From contig OX393566.1 of the NCBI GenBank assembly GCA_947652115.1, positions 20,069,406-20,133,405 of the forward strand: a DNA stretch of 64,000 nucleotides. Reading direction: 5' to 3'. Positions 1 through 12,800 of this stretch are shown here, piece after piece. The notes below the pieces were generated by a model. It was not told the origin of the DNA and searched no databases. It saw nothing but the letters and a program-made list of their open reading frames with translations. The position numbers and the translations under genes were made by a program. The stretch comes from Blastomussa wellsi (taxonomy: Eukaryota; Cnidaria; Anthozoa; Scleractinia; Plerogyridae). The first letter of the stretch is position 1, and each line of letters begins with the position of its first letter.

Positions 1-330
1 TTTCATGTAAGATCACGAATTATGTCATAGAGACGAGATTATCTCAAGTGTCTGTATCTGGTTTTCGAATCAATGACAGAATTAGAATTTCACTTTGTCG
101 CTGCACAAAGCATCCAGCATTTTTACAGGGTTATATTCTTTTCTCGTCCGTTTTAAATGTACGGTCATTGGCTCTACTAGATGCCGAGGCTTTTCATGGA
201 GCGGGGAGTGTTGTTACCCGCTTCTAGAGCTCTTATCCGAGGCATTGGAACCTTTGTCCATGTCGAAGTACTGTGAAGAAAACGGAAATAAGACATTTAG
301 AAATTACTGGTCTACTCCAAGCTCAGTGGC
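1..330 (-). other. Sequence downstream of the MLLT10 stop (3' UTR side)
   Basis: No gene was seen. The MLLT10 3' UTR must begin here; no AATAAA on the minus strand was identified, so the transcript end may lie outside the window. Confidence 0.4.
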
Positions 331-784
331 TCATCTCTGTCCATCACTAACCTGAGACCGGTCCTTCGGACCCGTCTGACTATTGTCCAGCGAGACCATT
401 TGAAGAGGTGCTAAATGCGCGGCCTTCATCATGTCCACACGGGGCCCACTCAAGCCCATCGGATCACTGAACGTCAAAAACGCACCTGGGTACGAAAGAG
501 ACAGCGAGTGGGCTGAGAACGGCTGGTTAGGGACCGTGCTGGGTAACAGCTTTTGGGTCTGGACTGGTTGTGTGCCTAGCTGTGTTTTTTCATGGCTGAA
601 GGCGGCATTCTGGCCTGATAAGCGATGGGCATCATCTTGCTGCTGAATGAGTTGTAACAGCACGTGAGGCTGGCTGGTGGTTTGCTGTGGCTGCGACGTG
701 AAGGAAGGCGTTGTAAATCCCTGCGTTGTGGGTGACGGTTGAGGAAGGATAATCTTATGTTGAGGCTGGAAGCGTGCCTGTAAT

Positions 785-816
<32 letters not shown>

Positions 817-3800
817 TGTTGCTTTCGAGGTCGACAGAGACGGGACAACAACGTGAGGCAAGGTATTCACCTGCGCTTGCTTCTGCAGTTTATCCTTTTC
901 TAGCTGCGCTAAGACCGTCTGTTGAGGCAGGGATGTCTTAGTCGGCTGCAAGACCAAGCTGTTAATTTTAACCGGATGTTTCTGTAAAGATGGAGATGAC
1001 GAAGACACGCTTTGAACAGTATTTAAATTCGCCTCCGGACGTTTTACTTGCTGTTCCTTGACCTTGCCTCCTTTGACATCTCCGTTTGGCATTCTGCGCT
1101 CCCCAGCAACGCTAGTCACTGGTTTAACGCTAGCACTCAAGGGGACCTTTCCCGGAGCTGTGCTCGGAGAGACATCCATCTTTGGCGCCCCATCTGAACC
1201 AGCACTCACGGACCCTCGGGGGCCGTCACTGCTTAGCGTAGTTTTGGTCTCGGTCGATAAGGAGCCTTGCGAAGCAGCTGTTACGCCGCCGGGGGTACTA
1301 GCTGTTGACTGCTTGGTGGTGACGGGCGTGGCTGTTGAACTCGTACTCGTACAAGACATAGCAGTGGCCAGACGAGCATTAACCTGTAGTAACTGGTTTT
1401 TCCGGTTTGTCAGGGTCGTCAGGCGCTCCTCCAGGCGCGAGTTGTCGGCTTTTAGCTGATGCAGGCTAGACATCAGTGAAGCAACTACAACGGAAATATA
1501 AAGAAAGAAGTTAGTCTCCGCTTCTATTCTTGGAGCTGGAATGGCGAAAAGAGTCTTCCTTGCCAGTGAGTATTCCTTCTCCCACCGAAATTACATTCAA
1601 GACTCCAAAACAGGTGATCTAAGTCTAAAGGTTACCCTCCTCCAATCATTCAATACAGTACTATCCATTTACACTCGGCATATATGGAGATATTTAATTA
1701 CGGTAAAAAAGCCGCCGAAACGACAGTCGGGTATTGGACAACAGCGGCCGACCAAAATTCGCCAAGGTGCGATTAAATCCAAACTGTGGTCGGACAGAAT
1801 GTCCGGACAATTTTTATGCCTTCCAATGCAAACGCCAATGTTTTGAGTTGGCAGCGCTTCATCGAGGAGTCTGTAATATGACGGCGGATATCACTTGACT
1901 TGGCACGTTCTTTCACGGGGAAAAAAGAGTGATCAAAATCTTATTTCTCTTTACATTATCAATACACTGTCAACCATGCAAGTAATGAGAACATACAAAA
2001 ACAACACTACGGAGGCAGCGTGGCCGAGTGGTTAGAACGTTGAACTTGAAATCCGTAATTCGCGGGTTCAAGGCCCGTTCTGACCACAAGCTGGTGTTGT
2101 TCTCGGTAGCCCCGAATTCAACTTCTCGGCAGCCAGGTGGGATTCGTGTCCTTGTTATGTTTGCTCAAAATTTGTTTTACCGTCGTTTTCATCTAAGGGT
2201 AGACACGTGGCAGAAAAACATGTTCTAATTGGGGGCAAACATGACATGCTTGGTAGCCAAACATTTGAAGTTCTACAGCCGTCAAGCAAACTTTCGCGCC
2301 AAAGTTTGAAAGTTTTCGAATTCGTTGATTTGTTTTCGATAAACAAATACGGCCTAAACTTCAAACCAGGAAGTATTCCTCTGTTCAAGGATTTCAGAAA
2401 TGAGGTGATTCAGATGAAGGCTACGCGATCAATAAGTGAAATATGTGAAAGGTATCGTATAAACCGTTCACAAACACAAATTCGACCTTCAAATGTTTGG
2501 TTACCAAGCATGTCATGTTTGCACCAAATTAGAACATGTTTTCCTGTCGCGTGGCCACGCTTAGATGAAAACGACGGTAATGTTTTAAATTTGTCTCAAT
2601 GTTTACACTGGTCCTGAACAGCCCCATTGGTGAGTGGCCAATAAGGTTTCATTATCATTATTATTATAAGGTCTTGATAAACTGCTCAATTCTCCGAAGC
2701 ACATTGTAACAAATGCACGACAATAAGTATTGAGAATTAACATTGAAAGGACTTTACCGTCGTACTGCGATGCTTGCTGCATTAAAAACTGAGCTCCTTG
2801 TTCCCACTGGTATTCCAACAGTTCTTCTAAACTAGTTGGGAGTTGCCTGCAATAAAAAACATCCAAGAATCCATTGTAAGCAACCACAAACGTAGGAGCA
2901 AACCTATAACTAATAGTTTACTAAGGAAGAATAACAACCAAAGAGGTTTTAGTAAAAAGGAACAAGGATGGTTAAGGATGGAGAAGATTGAAACGGATTA
3001 CGAATGACGATTTTGACAAATTTAGGCTAAACTTTTCAAAAGGCACAAACAGTAACGTAGCTTCTTTAACGGCAAATGAAAAAGTGCTGGTATCTAGAGC
3101 TGGTCGTTTCCAATAATGAAGACTGGGGACGAGTCAGAGTGTAATCACACGCCCAAAAAACAATAGAAAACAAAGCATCATTCTGTGCAATCATTTCTGC
3201 TGAAAAGTTACTAGTTTCTTGCTAGTGCAATATTCTTTTAGCTGAGCTTTGAACATTATCTTAAAGCACATATGAAGCGAAATTTGTTTTTGCACATTTC
3301 TTAAGTTCAGAGTTTTAAGACAAGTCTGCAAAGTTTGAAGCCACTTGGAAGCGCTTGTCCACAACGCTACGTCACTAAATGGAACTCGACCTAACCAGCG
3401 ATCAGTCGTCTTTTGCTTGAAAAGAAAAAAAGTAGATAAGTAGGGCGGAAGGGCAAGATTCCAGGCCAGACTCGACTCAGTACCGTGGACATTTCAGGGG
3501 TGCAAAACAGCACGACTTTATGTGTTCGTAAAATCGTCAATTATTTATGTCAGCGTTTCAAACTTTAGAATCATGCATTTCAAAAGGTACATTTTATAAT
3601 GATGCAAGAAAGTTCCGCTTCATACACTGTATCCACTTTTAGCAAAGGTTTTCATAACTTGGTTTGGGTAATGAGTAAAATTTGAGATTATTTAACGTGC
3701 ACCTAACCCCAAAATATTTTTTCGCTACAATAAACCTTTGCACCAGTTCGAAACGCGTTACACCTTTCGTTTCTCCTTTTTACTAAATGCGGATTTGCAT

Positions 3801-6800
3801 GCGTGTTTACAAAGACTTGATGCGATGCAAATCAGTTTGTGACGTCGGCCCATGAATAGACCCACGTCCCTTCTGACTCGGTCGTGAACCAGATAACGCA
3901 CAGTTTTTCGTAACTTTTTAATGCTATAAATAGTCCGCATTTGGTAAAACGTTGAAACGAAAGGTGTAACGCGTTTCGAACTGGTGCAAAGGTTTATTGT
4001 AGCGAAAAAATATTTTGGGGTTTGGTGCACTTTAATGTGAAATCAACACTTACAAAGGTCCCTGATTGACGTTGTTTGGTCGCTGGACATGTCCATTTTC
4101 CAAGAGTCCTCTGTTTCGTGGCTGGGGAATTACGTATGCATTTGGGCTTGGGGTCCTTGGTCCATTCTGAGGGACGCTAGCACCTTGATGGTTGCCAGTA
4201 AACATGTTCTGACTAGAGAAAGCTGCAAATGCTGGCATGGATATTGAGGTCCCTTGGCTGTCTTGGGGAAAGGTGGATGGAAATGCTGTATTCAACGGGG
4301 ATGTCACTGCATTAGAGGAAGAACTGTGTGTACTATTCTTTCGAACTCCCGATGAAGTGTCCGGCTTCTTCTTGATGGGCGGCCTACCGACTTTTCTCTT
4401 GGGTTCATTGTTGGCCGCTTTGGGGGCAGCCCGTTTCTTAGTAGTATTACCCGTTGGAGGCTGTTTCAAAGTCTGCTTGGGTGCGGGTGGCTTTGCCGGC
4501 AAATCAACATCCATTTGTCTTACTATCTCAGGCACCAGAACACTCGTGGATGGCTGTGGCAGTTCCTGTAACTGAGACGCAACAGTCTTTGGTAGCATTT
4601 CCGGCACAAGAACACCCGCCGGTATCGTTGCGGTGTCCTTGGCGGCTGTCGTCAAAATAGAAACACTACTGCTTTGAATAGGTGCAGCCGGTAAGGGCAC
4701 CACTCCAGGTAGGGTTGACCATCCAGGGCTACTGTCAGGAATGCTAGGTGGTTTTTGTGTCTCTGGGGTCGTCTTTGAACCACTAGGTGATTCAGTAGGT
4801 GTTTTAACAGTAGAAGGCTTTCTGCCTCTCTGTTTAGGAGTAGAGGGCTGATTGGACAAGCTTGATGCACCACTGTCAGACTTGGGCGATTGTTCAGTGA
4901 GCGCCGTCACAGTCGCTCCAGTGGAAAGTCTTGGTTTAGCGATTTTCTTTTCTTTATCCTTCTCAACCTTGAGTTTCTCCTTGCTCTCCTTGTCTTTGCC
5001 ATCTTTCTCTTTGTTGTCCTTGTCTTTGCTGTCTTTGTCCTTGCTTTCTTTCTCTGGCACCTTATTAGTTGCCTTCTCAGCCGGTTTGCTGTTGAACAGA
5101 ACACCTTTCGCCTGCCAAGCAAAGAGGAAACCTCTTGAGTCAGTGACCAACATCCAACCACATCCTCAAAATATCAAAACATTGTTAACTAGACAGATGA
5201 TAAGAATATTCAATAAAGAAAATCACCAAATGAACTGCCTTGATGTGCGAGAAATTATAAGAACCATTTCAAAAGATTATTAAAATTGGTCATTTTCTAA
5301 ACGAGCAGGGGACTGGGTACAAATACTTAAAGTCTATTGAAACGAAAAATTGAACCTAGCAAGTAAAAGATCATCCAAAACAATGTGGATACCAAATTTC
5401 AGCGGGATTGGCTTAAACGCAAATATATAGTACACCTTTGAAAAGCTGAAATTTAAGAGAGCTTTGTATGGAATATAACAGAGGGACACCTGTCCCTCCA
5501 AACCATACAAAGCTCTCCTAAATTTCAACTTTTTAAACGCGCACTGCATCTGTGCGTTTTAGCCAATAATGCTGAAATTTAGTAAATTTACATTATTTTC
5601 CATGGCCTTTCTCGTGCCAGACTCAACCGTTTCAACCGATTTTAAATTATTTTACCCAGTCCCCTGCTCGTTTAGAAAATGGCTAATACCTTTTTGTTCC
5701 AGTGAAACTGACAGTACCCCACGTACTTGACAGTGGGACCAGACTGACCATCATTCTCCTCGCACAGCAACCCAGAGCTCTGGGCACTGAAAAACACACA
5801 CAAACATACACAGTCGCGAGGTAAATACGGGCGTTCTCAATGATTATTTGCTGGTTGGGATTTTACCATACAGCAAGTTTCCATGGAAACAGTCATAAGC
5901 CGTGTATTTTTTGTTTTGAATTTGAAAACCCCCAAATTCAAAATGTATGACTAAACCAGCAAAAAGAAAACATGCAAATACTCTCACTCGTTAAATTTGT
6001 TTTCAAATTTGTTGTAGCTTGTTCTTTCTTAGTTGCTCAAGTCAAATAAAACACATCATAGTGAAAGCCCTTTGAATTTGAAGTGGCCAAAAACACATTT
6101 GAAGAGAAAAATAAAAAGCATGGCCCAAGTGCCATATGATAAACAGTAATTTAACTACTTACTAACTTAGCTTACTGGAAAATATTGGCAATCAGTCACT
6201 TTTGTGTGGGCTTTGCTGTGCTCAGTCCATAATAATAATAATAACAACAACAATAATAATAATAATAATATAAACAATGATATTAATAATAATATATCAT
6301 TTCTATAGCGCTCGCATCCATTACTTGCCCGAGGCGCTTTACAAAACTATCCCTCAAACTACAATTATGCCTACGAAACTTAAAAATTAAAAACACGATA
6401 ATGAGTTACTCTCAATAAATCTAGTAAAAAGGAAAGTCTTGAGTTTTTTCTTAAATAATAAAACTGTACTGGATCTACGTATTTCCAGAGGGACAGTATT
6501 CCAAATCTTCGGAGCGCAAACAGAAAAAGCTCTATCACCATATGCTTTGGTTTTACAAGTTGGCTGCATTATACAAGACCGTACACCAATGAAGTTGTAC
6601 TAAGATAGGAGTAACATGGTCAGATTTCCTTGCACCAGTGACATATAGCGAGCAGCAATGTTCTGGATTTGTTGCAACTTCTTCACTCTATACTTTGGTA
6701 GTCCAAAGTATAGATGATTACAATAGTCCAACCGGGTAGTTATAAATGCATGTACAGCTGTAACCGTCGAGGCAGCTTTCACGTCAAGATATCTATGAAT

Positions 6801-9800
6801 TCTAAACAAATTTCTTAAGTGGTTGATCAAAGACTTACAAACAACATCAATTTTGTCATCAAAGGTCATGTGCTTGTCAAGAATGAATCCTAGGCTCATT
6901 ACATTGAGATGGAGATGGAGATACTGCCATGACCTCAGGCTAATGTTCCCCAGTATGGTTAGTAAGAGGTTGCTGTAGTCCTGAACATGCTAACTTTCAC
7001 TGCCTGTAAAAAACTCCATCTTTGGCAACTTTGATTTTCGCAATCAAGGTTTTGTCAAAATAAATACCTTATCGATTTCTAAGCCTGCATGCAGCCCTCT
7101 CGTATTTTAAGAAAATAGGGGATGGTTGCACACAGGCTATTGATTTCTTTGCGCATTGTCAATTCTTCTTCACCAACTCAAGCTGAAGAATCAAACACAG
7201 CTTAGTTTGCTCATTACATGCAGCAGATCACTCACCAAGTGACATGGAAAGCATGCCTACATCCCGTCTTGTTGCAGCTCATACACGCTCCATGTGCCGT
7301 CTTACTCTCTCTTCCTCTTTCTTCGCATATATAGCATGTCTGGAAACGGATGCACACGAAGTAATCAGCTGCATAATTTCAGAGATAAGGTACGAGTTTA
7401 ATTTGTTTATGTTTTTACAGTGCAAGTAACTCAACCGGGGCCACCGACGTTTTTTAACCAATCACTAGAAAGGTTCGGAACAAATGAACCAATGTCTTTT
7501 TATCAGTGGTAAATTTTCTATCCCCATTGTGATTGGTCTGCCGATGAAAAATCTCAGATTCTTTTGTTCTGAACCCATCTCTTGATTGTCTAAAAAATGC
7601 TGGGATGGCCCCGGTTGAGTTAGTTGAACTGCAACAATCACAATTTATCTGGTATACATGTATAATAACATTCGCGTCCCCAGAGGCCACAATTATTTTG
7701 GTCAGCATTAAAAAACGTGACCACTGGCCATCTCCAAAGCCAGAAGTCTGTGATTCACAGAGTGACTCATTGTACAATCTAATAAATCTGATTGGCTGGC
7801 AACTACAGAATGAATACTGTGTATGTTCACAATTTGGGGGGTGGCCAGGTCTCAATTCTTGGTGCAAAGGGAGATTTTTGTGACTTGACAAAACATAAAA
7901 ATTTGATCTTCTAAACTCAGGTGCTGTTTGCAGTTTGTCTACAAGGCAAGTTCAACTGCCAGCTTAAAGGGACACTGTCATGCCTGATATATCCTATTTT
8001 AATAAGTACATGTATGGCCTGTAGCTTGCAGCAATCGTGCTTTATTGTTTTGCAATAGAAGGAGAAAAATGCTAAAAGTGGTGAAAGCAAAGAAACATCA
8101 ACTAAGAAGAAAAAAGAACTATTAAAAGATTCAAAATTTCACCAGAATTTCAGCTTCGATTTTGGGACAACCTGTCCAGAAATCAATTTTAATGAATTGC
8201 AATCCACTTCCATCCTCGTAATCTTGTACTACTTCCCCCAAAATACCTGCTCTATCCTGTTCTGTGGAATATTTTTTATCAAACTTATTCGTGCACTTTG
8301 TGACATTATTTTGGTACAACAATATGGAGATTACATCATAAAAATTTCTATAATCATGCTTGACAGTGTGGCATATCTGAGTTGATATGCTACCATAATT
8401 ATAATTGTTTACCATAATTATAGCTGATACAAGTGTGTTAGGATTGGAGAAGCCTCAATACCTTGCAGAAGCGATCATGTGGCACAGATGCCAAGATAAT
8501 TGGCTCCATTGTTGAAACATTGCCAAATCGTACTTCAGGAATGTAAAGAGCACAGACAACATGAGCCCAGCCTGCAAATTAAACATGACAATAAAAATTT
8601 AAAAGAATAAAGCAATAATTATTGTTGTCTGATACAAGCATACCGAGCCCTGGCTGGGGCACTGCGTTGTGTTGTTTGGCAAGACACTTCACACTCACAG
8701 TACCTCTCTCCACCCAGGTGCATAAAGGGGTCCCACCAAATAACAGGGATCAGGTTGAAGGAGTGCTGTCACAGGGGTTTTGGTGTTTTCAGCTTCATTC
8801 ATTGCTAAAATCATTACCTGGTAACTTTACTTGTGGTCAAAATGTTCCTGATGGTCTTACAGGAAGATATCAAACAAATTGCGGCTCAGAGAGCAAACCA
8901 TAATGAACTTCTGGCAATATTTTCAAGGAATGGCTCTAGAATTTGAAAAAACTGACAAGTTTTTTCAAATTTCAATCCACTTCCATCCTTGTCATCCTAA
9001 GTGGTAGGCAGCAATAAACAGTTTCAATGTAGTGATACAATCCTAGGTAACAAAACTATACCATTATTCCTGGGTTTCCACTGATGCAAGAACATATTTC
9101 AGTATTTTAAAATGTTCCGGGTTTCCATTGATGCAAGAACATATTTCAGTATTTTAAAATGATGCCAAAATACCATGACCGTACCCCTTTGAGCAATGAT
9201 GACAGCGATATTTTACACATGAATCTCACACTTGCCTCGATTTTATTGGTGCATCTATTGCTTTCAAATGTAGCTCTTGTAGAAAATACATTTGTGTAAA
9301 ATGGAAATTTAGCTTTCGAATTCATGTTCTCCAAAGTACTCAGAATTTCACATTGTTGTTGAGAGATGCAGTGAAGTGTTTGCATAACTTTTGAGAATTC
9401 TCCAAACCCCCAATTGTTTTGATGAGGCTATGTAAACACGTAAAAAGTCCTCTATTGCTTTTATAAAATATTTGTTTAAATAACAACCGTGTTTACATTC
9501 TCTCATCTCAACCAATGAGAGCATGCGTAGTATGTCAGTTATTTTATAAAATGCTTTGTACATTTCTTTGCCTCCTCTGCAAAACAACAACATGAAATGA
9601 CCAAATTCTGAGTACTTTGGAAAACATGAACCAATGCCTAAATTTCAATTTTTCTGTTTGAAAATACTAAATGCTGTCCTTATATTTTCTACAAGAGCTA
9701 CATGTACATTTGAAAACGATAGATGCACCGAATACAAGGCAAGTGTGAGATTTGTATGTAAAATATAAATTCACTTTTAACCAGATGTCGTCCTAGCTAT

Positions 9801-12800
9801 CACTGTCGATGTCAAAGAGGTTTCAAAGTAATGTTTTTTCTAATCAATTCTACAGCAGCAAACCCTCTGTTTTAGACAACTGGCAGTAACCTGTCGGTAC
9901 ACTGCTGGTAGTGTGTAGGGAGCTTGCTGGTACTCTGTCAGTCAACAGTTGATGGACAGCCGGTTTCATGAAGCTCTTCCCCACAAATACCAGTGTCAAG
10001 TACAAATTCTGAACATGTTAACCTGGCAACAAATCACCCAGGGGTTTCAATAAATTTTGAAGTATGCAGCCAGTTTTAGAACAGTAAGTGTTGTTTTCCG
10101 CTGGCTGAGGCACAAATGAAGCGGAAAACATTTTTCTCACACGCGACTGGGAGTCTGGGTGCTAGTGTGCAGGGGGCATAGGTCACATGGTTTCCCGAGG
10201 TGCTCAGTTTTTCTGGTTGCCGTTCGCCTTGCCGGACCCCCCGCCCACCCACCCACCCAATTAAGGCTTTGTGAGTTTGAATTTTTGGTGTCACTAGGCT
10301 CTAGTTGGTTGTTAGCTTGTTTGCATGAGCTTTTTCCCAGGTAGCATTTATTTCACATTGTTTGTCAAATGTAATGTTTTGTTACGATCTTAAGTGCTTA
10401 ATAAAGGTCAGGCTGCGTGGTTCGGCTTGGCATGGCTACCAGAAGAACAAAGTAGCTGATGCTTTTCTTTGGCCTAAGCCATCAGCGCTTATTGAAAGCA
10501 CTGGATTACAATACTAATGATTCTAATTGCAAGCTCAATTGTGACCAAATTTACACTGAGAGCAAAATGAAAATTACATCAAAATTACCCGAGTCTAAAA
10601 ATTGGCACGCTAGGGTAATGCTACCATGCACACCTCCCATGCCAGTGAGGACTTAAAGTATAATCAAGTATAAAACAACCAAAATGCCACATGTGACCAC
10701 TAAATACAGATTGTGGCTTCGCAGATCAACAGTTACTAACCTCCAGTGTCTGTTCTCTTGAGAGCACCTTCTTTATATGGACACAGCTCACATTTCTATA
10801 TAATCAAATTATTATAATACTGTGTCATTTCAGTGAGATCACTGCATATTACATAAAATTAAAAAAATGATTGTTGAAAAATAAATGTTTTTAATTAGAT
10901 TTCTTGTAGGTTTCATTGTTTTCTTAGAAGCCATTGAATGTATGTTGCAACGAAGGTACAGGGAGAACGAATCTCATTATGCCAGCCTTAGCAAAGTTTT
11001 AATTTAGTTTTAATTGCTAAATGTTCCAGTTTTAGAAACATATTCAATAATTAATTTTTGTTATCTCTTTCAGCAGACTTCAAGAGACAACCAGGAAGAA
11101 AGAGCATTAATTGCATTCTATGAATGGAGAATGCATTCCTAATTTTGCATGCATATATGGTATCCTGTGCACATACTGGGTGTCCTGCAAGCATACCAGG
11201 GGGAATTGCCCCACTTTCATTACATCGCAGATTGCTTTGGTTTCTCGAGCAGAAGAAATGGAGTTGTCTGGAAAACATTTTTGCTTGACGAAATTAAAGA
11301 AAGGTACATATATGACTGAAGTTTAAATGATACTGGATATGGCATAGAAAGCACTGTAGGGTTATCATGTAGGATGGCCGAGTTTTTGTCAGTGATCAAA
11401 CAACGTTAAACAATGGAAACTGCGAGCTGAATTAACCAGGCAATAAACTTCACACAAGGATGGCATTGCAAAGAATGCTTTATCACTTTTTTACATATAT
11501 GCAAGTTGTATTGTTATTCACAGGAAATTTGGGCCTTTATACTGCCAAGGAAATAATGTATATCAGAAGAAGATACAGAATAAATGCATGTAGACTGTAG
11601 GTGTAGTCAACATAAACAATACGCAGAATTTCTAGTAAAAGTGGCGTACTGTATTTTTGGATGTTTGTAAAGACTTGGAATAAAGAATTGGAATTTCCAA
11701 TGTGCGGCTTCATAGCTCAGTTGGTAGAGCATTGCACCAGTATCGCGGAGGTCTCAGGTTCGAATCCCGTTTAAGCCCTGAATTTTTTTCCACCTTCTTT
11801 ATTCCAGTTGCTTAAATTGGAAATTAACTGTGAAGATCATCTCTCACTTTCATCATGGCCATTGTATATAAACGATTGATTGTCTGAAAATGATATGAAA
11901 TTTTGAACGACACAATACAGAGATTTCCTCAACCGTAAACAGACAAACATCTATACAACCATCCATCCCTCAACATTTCGGTCACACTAGAGAACCGGTA
12001 AATAATTATAAGCTTATGTACTCCACAGATTTCAAAGAATGTTACAGTCACAGCAAACATGGTCACAAAATCACAACCATGATCACCAAGAGAACCAAAT
12101 TTAATAACAAGTTAGAACAAGATGCATGTACTCATGGGTTCCTGAAATCATAACATCATTTTCATCACTAATAAATTTAGATGAAACTTTTTCACTAACA
12201 AGAATGACTTTCTGTCAATCGAAGGTGAGCAACCAACAAATCATGTGACATGTTCCTTGACTTTTCCCTAACCTTACAATAATTTTCCCTCACCTAATCA
12301 CCTTAGATTAAAACAATAAAGAAACAACAGAAACTGCTGGGCAAAACTGACAACCTCCTCCACTCAGGAACTTCCTGGGCCTTTGAGCCCACCCCTTTGA
12401 AATTTCCAATTCCCTCCATGGTGGAAATACTGATATTTTCTGGAACCACACATCTATTTCATATTTGCAGTCTACATTCTCATGCACCTCAGCTCTTGAC
12501 CAATGAGCATGGAAGAATGCTCTTGGTTATGTGGGTAACTTAACCTTGATTAAAATTGTACTTGAAATTTGAAAATTTAATCAGTATTAATGGTGTGAAA
12601 TGAAACTCAACGGAAAGATTAACCAAGCCTATGTTTCTAGTATTCACAGGAGAATAAATAATTATTCGATTCAATCTAAAAGTGTAAACTGTAACTTTCA
12701 AAAAACATGCAGCAAAAATAGGATGAAATCGACAACTTGCGCGTACCAAAGTCACGCTATCGTGTAAACACGAACTACGTGACAGCTTTCTTCAGTTCTT

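Noticed and set aside
576..1459. Plus- and minus-strand frames overlapping the first 1.5 kb.
   Set aside because: They are shadows of the last MLLT10 exon, whose frame matches the leucine zipper and joins the upstream exons in phase.
2018..2095. Possible functional tRNA-Ser gene.
   Set aside because: The A and B boxes are present but the acceptor stem does not close and a SINE body follows, so it is a SINE head.
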